Part shown: piece after piece, positions 53,043 to 64,000 of the stretch
Layout of the letters: the number at the start of each line of letters is the position of its first letter
Numbering within the stretch: the first letter of the stretch is position 1
Source: Xylocopa sonorina
Lineage: Eukaryota > Arthropoda > Insecta > Hymenoptera > Apidae
DNA: 64,000 bases
Assembly (NCBI RefSeq): GCF_050948175.1
Contig: NC_135199.1
Location: forward strand, 13,458,501 to 13,522,500
Direction: 5' to 3'
Notes under the pieces: generated by a model
The model's database searches: none
Seen by the model: only the letters and a program-made list of their open reading frames with translations
What the model was told of the DNA's origin: nothing
Made by a program: the position numbers and the translations under genes

Positions 53043-53103
53043 CGGCGCTCCAACGGCGCTCCATCGGCGCTCCAACGGCGATCCATCGGCGATCCAACGG
53101 CGA
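53043..53103. repeat. 11-bp minisatellite, CGGCG(C/A)TCCA(A/T), copy 1
   Basis: Five full 11-bp units plus a partial one sit inside the macrosatellite unit, between an AT-rich stretch ending TAAAATCC and the sequence GAGAACCTAA. Confidence 0.9.
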
Positions 53104-54731
53104 GAACCTAAACTTAACTTAATTTCAACCATAAGATAATTAATTATACAATTTACAATCTAATACAAAGTTCGCAATTAACTCAACATTAGAACTACCA
53201 GCAGTAAAATATTTTAATTTCATGCAAACAGAAAATAGAATGGTAGTTATAGGAAGAAGTAAAAATACTCAAAAGAGAAAGCAAAGAATAGAAAATAAAA
53301 AGTGAAAAGAAACTTTTAATTGATGCAAAATTATAGAAAATTCTAAAAATGAATATATGAGATCTCTGTAAGAATCTATAAATTGAAAATGACAATCAGT
53401 TTGAATGCTTTGGTAGTTCTAGTATTGAATTTACATTTGTACTTAAATCTACGCGCGTAGTCCTTAGCATGATATCGTTTTCGAGAGCGCAATCTCTCGA
53501 AAACGTTACCAAGGAGCCAGGTCCACCCCGTGGAGGTGACTACGCAGGGACCCATCCCTATTTCCCTAGTCCCATCCACCCTCCATTACATCTGCGTGTT
53601 CTCGGTACAGAAGGTACCGAGGACTGACTCTACTTCTAACTTTCAAACAACCGGAATCCATAATACATTCTCTTTACATAGGTTTTAGAGATTGCAGTAT
53701 GGACTTTACGAAAGGGATGATAAGAAGTGCCATTCTCTTACCCAAAGTGAAATTTCTATAGTGACTCTACAAACACTTTCGAATAATTAGTGTTTCGCAA
53801 AAGGGACTACGATACGATAATCTAAATTCTACTTTTCTATTGAAAAAGAAATTGATACTAAGAAAATTAAACTATAAACTAATTAAACTAAATTGATACT
53901 AAGAAAAATTTAATCAAATTAAGGAATGTTGAAGATAAAATAGATCAAATTCGCGACACGACCGGAACGAACAAGTACCAAATAAACCTGCGTCACATTC
54001 TCGCGAGAGCATTCTACCCGATGGTTTAACACCTGTTACTAGGTGAACCATACCCGACGCGAATCGCGAGCAACTTATGCCACGTCTTACATTGAAACTG
54101 TCGAAACCACGCTCTCCCCAATGGTGAATGCGGGTACCATCAAGAATTCAGCGAGGCTTAGCAGTAGGACGCATTGCCCAACAACAAGAACGAACTTCGC
54201 AGACCGCCCCAAGTCGTCTTACAGCAGGTCCGAAGACCCCAGCGACACGGGGTAGGAGCTACTCGGAACGAACCCGTGTGAGCGCGTCCAATGTACTAAG
54301 CCTATACCCAAGTCGAGTACCCAACGGGCGTACCAATCGACAAGGGCTGCGAAAACTCAATGGGCTCCGAAAACCACATCAGTTTGATTGAGTCCCAACT
54401 GTCTCACTGCGTGGCTATGGGAGACGGAAATTCGAGCGAATAAAGAAAAAGAAAAACTGCGTGAGACGATTTCACGCAGCAGGAAATTAGAATGCTCAAG
54501 CAAGTATGTAATGCATTTTCATCGGTAGTGACTAAACGCGAACCGGACTTAAGCAAGAACAAAGTGTTCTACGTTGATAGACAAGCGGTAACGGATTGGG
54601 AAAGTGAATGTTTCTCACTTCAGATAAGAAAATGGATTCCTTTACAATTTTATTAGAAAGGAGAAGAAGGGATTTGGGAATTACATACATATATAATAAT
54701 TAAAGAAAAAATATCAGTAATTAAAATCCCT

Positions 54732-54792
54732 CGGCGATCCAGCGGCGATCCCTCGGCGATCCAACGGCGTTCCAACGGCGATCCAACGGCGA
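54732..54792. repeat. 11-bp minisatellite, copy 2
   Basis: Five units with the same 11-bp period and the same flanks (TAAAATCCCT before, GAGAACCTAA after) occupy the equivalent place in the next macrosatellite unit. The units are scrambled relative to copy 1. Confidence 0.9.
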
Positions 54793-56582
54793 GAACCTAA
54801 TCTTAAATCAACTTAAAATATAGGATAATTAGTTATACAATAATTATACATTTATTAATACATAAATTATATACAATAATTACATACAATAAAAACTTAA
54901 ATCTAGGCACGTAGTCCTTAGCTTGATACCGTTTTCGAGAGACCGGTCTGTCGAAAACGCTACCAAGGGCCCAGGTCCACCCCGTGGAGGTGACTACGCA
55001 GGGACCCATCCCTATTTCCCTAATCCCATCCACCCTCCATTACATTCGTGTGTTCTCGGTACAGAAGGTACCGAGGACTGACTCTACTTATGAATTTCAA
55101 ACAACCGGAATCCATACTACATTTTGTACAATCTATTATAAATCTTAGAAATTGCAGTATGGACTTTTGCGAAAGGGATGACGAGAAATGCCATTATCTT
55201 ACCCAAAGTGAAATTTGTAAAGTGACTCTACAAACACTTTAGAAAAATTCAAGTGTTGTTCGCAAAAGGGTTTACGGTACGATATACTAGACTTTACTGA
55301 ACTGATTTACTGACTCGAAAAATGATGACCAAAAGAAACTAAAATTCGCGACGCGACCGGAACGAACAAGTACCGATAAACCTGCGTTACATCGTCACGA
55401 GAGCATTCTACCCGATGGTTCAGCGGTAATCACTAGGCGAACCGTACCCGACGCGAATCGCGAACAAGTTATGCCACGTCTTACGTCGAAACAGTTGATA
55501 CCACGCTCTCCCCAATGGTGAATGCGGGTACCATCAAGAATTCAGCGAGACTTAGCATTAGGACGCATTGCCCAACGACAAGAACGAACTTCGCAGACCG
55601 CCCCAAGTCGTCTTACAGCAGGTCCGAAGACCCCAGCGACACGGGGTAGGAGCTACTCGGAACGAACCTGCGTGAGCGCGTCCAATGTACTAAGCCTATA
55701 CCCGAGTCGAGTACCCAACGGGCGTACCAATCGACAAGGGCTGCGAAATCTCAATGGGCACCGAAAACCACATCAGTTTGATTGAGTATCGACTATCTCG
55801 CTGCGTGACGATAGAAGACGAAGTCTCGAGTGAAAAGAAAAACGAACTGCGTGAAGCGATTCCACGTAGTAGAAAATAAGAATGCTCAAGGGAGTACGTA
55901 ACGCATTTTCATCAGTACTGACTAAACGCGAACCGACTTTAGCAAGAAGAATTATGTTCTATTTCGATAAATGAGCGGTAACGGATTGGGGAAGTGGCTG
56001 TTTCTCACTTCGGATAAGACAATGTATTCCTTTACAATTATATTACAAAGGAAATTACAAACTTAACTTAGCTTAAACTCTAACTTAACTAACTATACAA
56101 TTTACAATCCAGTACAAAGTTCGCAATTAACTCAACATTAGAACTACCCGCAGTAAAATATTTTAATTTCATGCAAACAAAATAGAATGATAGTTATGCG
56201 AAAGAGTAAAAACATTCGAAAGGGAAAGCAAAGAATAGAAAATAAAAAGTTAAAAGAAAATTTTAACTGATGCAAAATTATAGAAAATTCTAAAAATGAA
56301 TGTGTGAGACTCTATGAGAAGTTAGTAGGAATCTATAAGTTTGAAATGAGAATCAGTCTAAATGCTTTGGTAGTTCTAGTGTTGAATCTACAACTGTACT
56401 TATATCTACGCGCGTAGTCCTTAGCTTGATACCGTTTTCGAGAGACCGGTCTCTCGAAAACGTTACCAAGGGCCCAGGTCCACCAACGGGGAGGTGACTA
56501 CGCAGGGACCCAATACTACATTCCCGAATAGCTAAATCTTTCATTTGTTCACTTATCAATCGCCAAGCAAAAGTTGTCATCA

Positions 56583-57090
56583 TCGTCCACTATCGTCCAC
56601 CAGTGTCCACACTGTCCACCACCGCCCACAATCATCCACTAGTGTTCACTACCCTAGGCTCCTCCATCGCCGTCCACCGTCCACAATCATCCACTAGTGT
56701 CCACCATCGCCCACAATCATCCACTAGTGTCCACCACCGCCCACAATCATCCACTAGTGTCCACCACCGCCCACAATCATCCACTAGTGTCCACCACCGC
56801 CCACAATCATCCACTAGTGTTCACTACCCTAGGCTTCTCCATCGCCGTCCACCGTCCACAATCATCCACTAGTGTCCACCACTGTCCACAATCATCCATT
56901 AGTGTCCACTATCTTTAGCTCCTCCACCATCGTCCACCACCGTCCACAATCATCCACTGGTGTCCACTATCCTTAGCTCCTCCACCATCGTCCACAATCG
57001 TCCACTAATGTCCACTATCTTTAGCTCTTCCACCGTCCTCCACTACTGTCCACAATCATCCACCAGTGTCCACTACCCTTGGTTCGTCCA
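56583..57090. repeat. 30-bp minisatellite (CCACAATCATCCACTAGTGT core)
   Basis: Four near-identical 30-bp units fill 56701-56820. Diverged units extend to both sides. A higher-order unit of about 175 bp that includes ACTACCCTAGGCT repeats at 56648 and 56823. Because 30 is a multiple of three, the array is open in several frames on both strands (VHHRPQSSTS-type peptides), which is an artefact rather than a gene. It starts about 70 bp after the macrosatellite ends. Confidence 0.95.
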
Positions 57091-57299
57091 CAGCTAGCCA
57101 CCATCAGCGACCATTCTGATCCCCACCCTGACCTTATCACCTCGGGGTCCCAACAGCCAAAAGGCCCTCGTCGGGCTCCCACTGCTTTTATACACCCGTC
57201 CCCACTGTCGTCATCCTCCCACTCTCCCGAAAGTCGCAAGTTGTCAAAATCAGTTTTCATAGTGTAATAGCCCATACCTTCTTAATTTTTGTATTTTTA

Positions 57300-60200
57300 T
57301 TGTTAATTTATGCTTTTTGCAACGTGTCGCAGTAGTGTACATAATTTTTTATACATTTTTTACAAACTAAACCTATATTTATACTGTTATAAGGTAATTT
57401 TCTAACGCTTATCGAATATTATCCTGAAAATTGTATCATTTGAATCGGTCCTCGTACAAGTGAGACGAGTATTTGATCAAAATTCGTTCAAGGCGTAAGC
57501 GTTGTTCGCTCGAGGAACGAATATTTTTGGAAGCGTGTAGAGTAACAACAGTTTGGATGAGAAAAAACGAAATGAAAACGGGGCATCAAAGAGTTTGCAA
57601 GAAAACGAAGACAGAGGGGGAGAAAGAAGGCTGGCAGAAGATAGGAAGAGGGGTGTTTCAAGTGTCTGCTGCTGTTCTGGCCTGTGTTAACACTTTACGC
57701 CTTCCTTTTACGTATTACCGTCCCCACTTAAAAAAGTTTCGCATGAACTTGGACGGTCTGACTCATGAAATATTGCCGCAACCACTTTTACGCAATACGC
57801 CGCATGCATTGTTCGGATGAAAAAAGTTTGAAACCCTTGAAAATTGCCACCGAACCCGTTGGACGTTTCTTGGCTACGAATCAAACTGGTTCTCCGCGAG
57901 GAACGTTCGACCGATTTCGGTTCGCTCGAAATCGCTCTCGTCGATACGTTATCGAGCCAATACCGAGATCGATCGAAGATAATCGAGAAAGGAAAAGGAC
58001 GCTGGTAGCAAGCTTCTAATCGTATTCGAAACGCGTCGCGTTGAAAGAATTACGCAAACTAGATATGAAACAAGTTTCTCAAGTTCGAGCGTGGAAGTTG
58101 AAAGATATTCGGTAGTCGTCTTCGAGTGAAATTTTATAGCCGCTTGGGGAGAACAAATCTACCGAAAGAAATTTGCGCAAACTTCGCTGCGTTGATTTCC
58201 CGTTGTACAGGTTGACGAATATATCGCCCAGGACGCCATGGATCATCTTTAAATATTCATTAAATATCTCCGTTGTTACGTGGACTGCGAAAGGTTAACA
58301 ACCGAGTAAATCCAGCCGGCTGAAATTGTTAGGAGGATCGATCGTGTTATTAAATTAGCGTAGACAGCAGCCGGTACATTCGATCGAGGGAACAATGCGC
58401 GTACCGAGAAGCTGGCAGACTGCAGGATGCTTCAGACTGCATTCGGTTTCCGGTGGCCGGGTAGTTGTGCAGGGCCGAGCACAGTGTCGTCTGCGATGCG
58501 GTGAATAGGCTCAGGCGAAGTGCCAACTTCGAACTTTGTTTACCCGTCTAACCGCGCAACTAGCATCGTGCTCGACAGAGGCAACACGTTGCGTTGCTTC
58601 CGCGAGGATGCGTGCATGCGTATCAGAGAAAAATTGTTACCCCCGGCAAAGGAATGGAGCAGTAACCCTCGGTACCCACGAATACTGCGAGCGACGATTT
58701 CAATCGGCGAATTTCCCGGGGAACTGCAAACAGAAACGAGAGTCGGACAGCATCCGAGCGCAAAACGGACGACTACTCGATATTCTCGTGCGTAGGGAAG
58801 CGTACACTCCGCGGGGTGCATCGACCGTTCAATCCCGCAGATTTAATGACTGGCTGTACGAGAACTTGCGATCCACGTCGCCTTACGCGTCGGATAGGCA
58901 TGTACGTCAAAGAAAAATCGATCGTATACTCGTGACCAACTAGACCAGATTAATTTCTAATGGTTACGCGCGGAGCAGCATTCGCGTGATCTAAGCGGCA
59001 CGTTTATGCCAACTTTTGCGTCCGATCGTTCATCGACCGGCTCGAGGCATCGACGGTTTTTCCGTATTTATGGTGGTCCGCGCTGCAGAAGACAGGAGAG
59101 CCGATTAATCGTGCACGCCGGAACTGTTCAAACTCGACGGGAACTTTCCTATTGGTTAGCTTTAAATCTCTGACCGTCCATGCCCGTAACACCGCTAAAC
59201 AGCAGGAGAAGCGATTCTAAACCACATTTCAACTGGCCCTGGCTTCGTCGCATCTGCATCGAGACGCGGCTTCGACTCGAAGTCGGTGCGATTTGCACTA
59301 GCGTCCACATAAAACGATGTTTTACGATCGCGTGAAAGAAAAGAGAGTTCGACTCGTTAACCGCGCACGCGCTTCTCTGGAGACGGTAAATTTAAAGAGA
59401 AAAAATAGAAGGGTGATTTAAAAATAACAACGAGCGGGATAAAAAAAGAGAGAGAAAAAAAGCAGAAGAAAGAGGCGAAGAAGGAGGAAACAGGTTGTCG
59501 GTCAGAACTAGCTCGTAAGAAGCCATCCCCCAGGAACTTTCCGGTGTCAGCCGCTTCCTGTGTTCCTATCTGCCTTTCTATATACCTATCGATCCTCGGC
59601 TTGCACCCTCCTCTTTGTGCCATCCGACTGTCGTCCATCTCTTTCCACTTCCCTTTCGTCCTCCTCGTCCCTCCAGGCTCGACGATCTATATTGCATTCG
59701 TACCCCCCTATGCGAGGTGTCCTCGCTCGTAGCTCGCGCCGTAACGCTCAGGGTAATTTTCCTTGCATATTTATACACACGTCTCATCGAGAAAAGTACC
59801 TACCCGTTAAACGTTCCTCTTCTTTTTCTCTTAAACGTCCGCTCCCCGCCCGGTTTCTCGCTTTCACCCCATGGGTTAACAGCGTTTAATAGATACTTCG
59901 TTTCGCCGCGAGACGTTTCCCATGGAATCCGTTCTTACGAGTGCGCCAACTCTTTCGACGAACATTATTAAACATCCATAGGACCGACGATTACAACGCG
60001 CAGAGACACGCGCCATCCGAGTGTCTACGCAGAGGGTCGAAGTCGTGATCTCGTTAATAATTGATCCGTTAAATGATTAATCAGCATCCGACCGGCCGAA
60101 CTGTCTGACTTAACCTTTCTGACATCACTATAAATTATTCATTCATCGAGTCGATTAAACCTTGAAGTCTACTTCGATCCTAACAGTCGATCCCTGCTCC

Positions 60201-61760
60201 CCTGCGGAACAACGCGGTAAAATTGGGATCCGTTACACTTAATCCTAATCGTCTGCTTTATCCGATCCCCTTTAAACACGGATTCATTCCAATAGACATC
60301 TAAGTCACGCTTAAATCTTATCGCGTCTCGTTAATTCACGAGTAAACGTAAGAAACCTGTCGTTCGATGCACGATGTTGGTAAAATATAACAGCCGATCG
60401 GACGTCGTTGAGAAGAAGTCAAACACGTAAAGAGAAATCACTTTAAGCGCGGACCGTGTCGTATCTAAGGATCAGCGAGTGCATTTGCATACAAAAAGGA
60501 GTGTTTTACATCGGATGCAACGAAATTTCGTCAGACTCACACCGTCCCATCTATCCTCCTCTTATCTTTCCCTTTTTAAAGGCTTTCGCCCGAAGGATGG
60601 GTGCCATCATCGTTTTTTATACCTTGGAAGCGTCGATCCTCTATCCGGCTAACTCAGTTAAAAGTTAAATACAAGTATCCAACTGTTATGGAATGATTGC
60701 CTGCGCGAAAGATTGGTAATCGATCCTCCTTTTATCCTAGACACAAACCAAGAGCAGCAGCCACCCTGGTACCGACGCGAACACACCGAGCTATACGCTA
60801 AAACTATCCCCCGCGCTAGCTCCCTTACCGTTAGCGATGACTGCGATCGTTTTATCGTCTCGACTCACCCCATGGCATCGATATGGGAACTTTGCTTCGC
60901 GCGAGTCGATGAGTCGCGTCGAGAACGAATCCTTAGAGAGCTCTAGATACATTTCTTTGGACTTTGCAATTAGGTTCGCTCGAATCGATATCTCGAAAGC
61001 CCTGAAAGCAGAAAAAGCGAAACTGTTCGGCTTGTTCGTCGTCGCGCTCGAGGATACTCGAAGCCATCGCTACGCACCACCGTTGCACCTAGTGTCAAGG
61101 AAAGGGTGGCGGCGGGTGTGGAGGTGCGCGCGCAACCTACCCCCCTCTGTTGATTCCTGTCTAACACGTAATCGAACTGGGAGCGCCGCGTTTCGTCGTC
61201 AGCTCCGTCATCCGCGAACGACAGGGCCGAATCTTGAACGAAACACGGTTTATTAAATAGACGAACGAGCGAACGTGCTCGAACCATCGTCACCGCGTTC
61301 GAACGTGGCGAATGTTCTGGTCGTTGACAAGAATCGGAGTAAACGAGGGACGTCCGTGTACGACGTGGGAATAATCATAGTACAGTGACATATCGGTGGT
61401 GGTGCATGGGTTCGCGTAGGGTGGAGGTACCACTGACAGAGTGAAGGGCTAGTACACGGTCAGCTTCGTAGCTTCGGGAAGTTTGGGAAGACCGCAGCAG
61501 TGACGTCCGATCGAGCGACGTTAACAGGGAAACGAGTTGAGAAATAGAGTGAGAAAGAGGGTAGGAAGGGTAAGAGGGGGCGGGGGGTTGAGAGAAAGAG
61601 AGAAAGAATAATAATCGGAGGTTCGAGACGACGATGGACGCGTCGCAAGTGTTCGATTGGTGAACAGGAGCGGGAGAGGGTGCGCAACGATAGACGGGTA
61701 AACTGTAAGCATTCGAGGAATCGAGAGCGAATAGTAAAAGTGTGCGTCGGTGGGGTCGCA
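57300..61760. other. Gene-poor region upstream of the BRSK-type kinase
   Basis: No conserved exon was found. Open frames (for example 57473-57820 and 60837-61256) lack recognisable domains. The right end (about 61380-61760) is purine-rich and CpG-rich and directly precedes the candidate kinase start, so it probably contains its promoter and leader. Confidence 0.5.
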
Positions 61761-61827
61761 ATGGCGACGAACGCGGCTCCGTCGAGGAGTAACACGGTTT
61801 CCGACGGAGCCGGCGGTGCTCGAGCGG
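61761..61827 (+). CDS. Candidate first coding exon of the BRSK-type kinase
   Basis: ATG in acceptable context (TCGCAATGGCG) opens 22 codons beginning MATNAAPSRSNTVSDGAGG. It ends in phase 1 at a weak GTAGCT donor. Joined to an acceptor ending at 62316 it gives ...GARA-ANLADQEEGGSAMQGKESP in frame. Alternatives: translation may begin at the Met in the next exon (62352), or the next exon may start at 62307 after a better TTTTTCTAG acceptor, which would need a different partner. Confidence 0.35.
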
Positions 61828-62169
61828 GTAGCTCGAGGTTCACGTGAACCGACCCACCCCCGATGAACCGATCCTGGCGAGGTCCGACGTGCCCGCGTCC
61901 TTGTTACACCCCGCGTTTGGTGAACGCCATTCGGCCGAACACCATGAAAAGGATCCGCAAGAGGTATCCGCGGAAGATGAAAGGCCGGTCGCGCGAGTGA
62001 CAGTGCGTGCATCTGCGATTCCGCGTCCAATCTCGCTCCACCAGCAACGATCATCCTACTCCCTTCCGCCGCGTATCCGCTATGCTGTGTACAGGCGAGA
62101 ATGCGAGCCGACGATTCGTCAACGAGTGACCGTACACCGACGGACATATCCGACAGACGCGTAATCGGA

Positions 62170-62172
<3 letters not shown>

Positions 62173-62202
<30 letters not shown>
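62173..62202. repeat. GA microsatellite
   Basis: Fifteen uninterrupted GA units lie within the interval between the candidate first exon and the kinase exon. Confidence 0.95.
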
Positions 62203-62203
<1 letters not shown>

Positions 62204-62316
62204 CGCAAGAGAACGGGAAGGGCGCGAGCCAGAGAAGAAAAGGAGGAAAGGAGCGGAAGAAGAAGCTGGTACGCTAGCTACCGCGGTAGCAGGTTCGTTT
62301 TTCTAGGATAATTTAG

Positions 62317-62451
62317 CCAATCTGGCGGACCAAGAGGAAGGTGGCTCGGCGATGCAGGGCAAGGAGAGCCCCGTCGGGTCCAACACCCAGGAGACCCATC
62401 AGTATGTTGGTCCTTATCGGTTGGAAAAGACCTTGGGAAAAGGACAGACCG
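62317..62451 (+). CDS. sff: BRSK/SAD serine-threonine kinase, 5' exon (partial gene)
   Basis: The exon encodes ANLADQEEGGSAMQGKESP, then HQYVGPYRLEKTLGKGQTG, the start of the kinase domain with the glycine-rich loop (GKGQTG). YVGPYRLEKTLGKGQTG is the signature of BRSK1/2 and Drosophila sugar-free frosting, AMPK-related kinases that act in neuronal polarity and presynaptic assembly. The GTACGT donor at 62452 splits the final Gly codon (phase 1). No further kinase exon (LVKLG...) is visible up to 64000, so a long intron follows. The 5' boundary is uncertain: the secure start, if no upstream exon is used, is the Met at 62352. Confidence 0.85.
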
Positions 62452-62891
62452 GTACGTGCAACTTGATATTTTTCTCTTACACGTCTGAACCACGCTAAGC
62501 GTCCGTTGCAGATAACTTGCTCGGCCGATTATCTTTCTCACTCGTTCGATCTTTTCAAGGCTCGAGACGAATTGAACGTTCAAGAACTTCCAATTGTGAA
62601 CGGTATTCAAGGGTAGCTGAAAATACTCGTCGCGCTCTTGAAGCGAAAGTCGTTTAATCTAGGTACACGCGTACTATTCTCGGTGCGATGCAAATATTTA
62701 TCCCGCGAATTTATTAATCCCTCCAGCCCGTCGCGACTGATCGAATTATTTCCTTTGGGACATTGGTTAGCTGGAAGTTGGTTACGCGTCGAAGTCCCGC
62801 GAATGTCTCTGGATCGGGAACCCTCCCGAGTGTGTTGTGTACGCGAACGTACAAATTTATTACGCGAGCAAAATGAGAAGAGGAAAGAGAG

Positions 62892-62922
<31 letters not shown>

Positions 62923-64000
62923 AATAAAAGGGAGCCGAGAAGCTGAGAAGCCGAACGAAGCCATCCCCTTCCACTGGCTGCCACCAGCGCTTTTACGCGC
63001 TGCCCTTCAACGTGTCACGCTACCCCCAAAGCGGCCAGAATCGCGAAGAAACGCGTTCCCGGGGAAGAATGCGCTTTTCATTCCTCGCGTGCACTCTTTT
63101 TCCCGCTGCTGTTGTTCTCCTCAACTCGGACGCGCGTACAAAGAGCTCCGAGACAATCCGCGTAGACTCGCCCGCGCGATAAACAGCTTGACCGATTGAA
63201 CGAACGTTGCGACAAACGAATCAGCCGACAATGATTACGTTACTACGCGTTCCTCGAGTAAACTCGATTCACAGCATTGTCGAATTTTCCTCGTGGCCTG
63301 TCTGTCGGTCATTGTCGCAATTGAACGTAATTTTTGGTCATTTTCTGACCTAAGAAAAGAACATCCGACTGTTCTCTACGTACCCACGAAAGTAGTGTAT
63401 CGAACCGGAACGCGAAATCAGCACCGTGCTGCAGGAACGCGTGCACGTAACAATCGATGAAAACGTCTCGCGACCGAAGGTTAACCTCTGCGTCTCTGCC
63501 CCTCTGCCGCGTAAGGAGAGTCTTTCGGTTTAGGGACACGCGCTCAAAGATGAAAAAATGGCTTCGATCCGTAGGGCGTGACAGGGCGAATCGATACGAT
63601 CGAACGTTACGCGGCATAACGAATCTCCTCTCGCAGGTATTCGCCTCGAATCAGGACCGTTTATTATTTTCGTAGAATAAATCGCTTCTTTCTTCGATCG
63701 ATATCTCCCACGGAGATAACTAGTCTCGATAAAAGATTGCGTTATAAATGTCACCGATTTACGCGACGCAAATTGGACGAAAATTGGACGAAAATTGGAC
63801 GAGATTCTAACCGAATAGGCACCTTCCACGTAGAGGCGTACGTTAATTATTCGCGTTCGATTGTGTACAGTTTGCATTGTTAAAGACAGTCGGGATTTAA
63901 TTAAAACTAGAAACGCAGCGAGCGTTGTCTACCCGTTCGCGTACATACGTACCCACCATCGGGAACTTTGAGATAAACGTGTCGCGTTACAAACGCAACA
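62452..64000. other. sff: Intron of the BRSK-type kinase
   Basis: Sequence after the GTACGT donor contains no exon continuing the kinase domain. It holds a GA microsatellite (62892-62918) and three perfect head-to-tail copies of AAATTGGACGA at 63770-63802. Confidence 0.7.
63770..63802. repeat. Three tandem copies of an 11-bp unit, AAATTGGACGA
   Basis: Three perfect head-to-tail copies inside the kinase intron. It is short and probably a slippage product. Confidence 0.9.

Larger units (their letters stand above)
52560..56515. repeat. Degenerate tandem macrosatellite with hairpins (units of about 1.45 kb)
   Basis: A hairpin-rich block recurs at about 52672-52935, 53437-53712, 54897-55175 and, truncated, 56400-56512. 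A second block recurs at 53955-54419 and 55347-55800, a third at about 54458-54650 and 55848-56040, and a fourth (CAATTTACAATC start) at about 53131-53440 and 56090-56395. Block order and spacing (1460 and 1503 bp between successive hairpins) show tandem units. The first unit is shortened by an internal deletion to about 765 bp. No frame is conserved as protein. It resembles neither rDNA nor any transposon I recognise. A macrosatellite, or a tandemly amplified nonautonomous element, is the most that can be said. Confidence 0.85.

Noticed and set aside
54128..55785. 87-codon frames repeated in two macrosatellite units
   Set aside because: Nearly all differences between the copies change amino acids, so no protein-level constraint is visible.
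56603..56872. Repetitive proteins encoded across the 30-bp minisatellite on both strands
   Set aside because: Open frames are a by-product of a repeat length divisible by three.

Overview
The window looks like nuclear DNA from an insect. It has spliced genes with GT-AG introns, very CpG-rich noncoding DNA, AT-rich 3' untranslated regions and conserved animal proteins. A hymenopteran, probably a bee, is the best inference from the CpG richness and protein flavour, but no single marker proves it. All exon models below were built by hand from splice signals, reading phase and protein conservation.

Layout, left to right. 1-10017 is CpG-rich noncoding sequence with no gene I can support. 10018-34344 (+) is one large gene, the single insect orthologue of WDR62/MAPKBP1, a WD40 scaffold protein. 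I traced 22 coding exons giving 2391 residues, plus a candidate alternative first exon at 14505 and a candidate alternative last exon at 33149. 34345-37667 is the shared 3' region of two convergent genes. 37668-40728 (-) is glycogen synthase in 11 exons (692 residues). 40729-43237 separates glycogen synthase from the divergently transcribed reptin gene and holds an insertion-like palindrome of about 860 bp. 43238-45378 (+) is reptin/RUVBL2 in 7 exons (462 residues). 45876-48215 (-) is a two-exon gene for an 84-residue secreted protein that I do not recognise.

48216-61760 is a gene-poor interval. Its main content is a degenerate tandem array (about 52.56-56.51 kb) with units near 1.45 kb that carry strong hairpins, followed by a 30-bp minisatellite (56.58-57.09 kb). 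At the right end, 62317-62451 (+) is the first recognisable kinase-domain exon of the BRSK/SAD-type kinase (Drosophila sff), with a possible upstream coding exon at 61761. The rest of that gene lies beyond the window.

The genes do not form a functional cluster: spindle/JNK scaffold, glycogen synthesis, chromatin-remodelling ATPase, secreted protein and neuronal polarity kinase. Their arrangement is tail-to-tail (Wdr62/GlyS), head-to-head (GlyS/rept) and tail-to-tail (rept/secreted gene). The most unusual material is the hairpin-bearing macrosatellite, the giant palindrome with six copies of one 14-bp motif, and the unrecognised small secreted protein.
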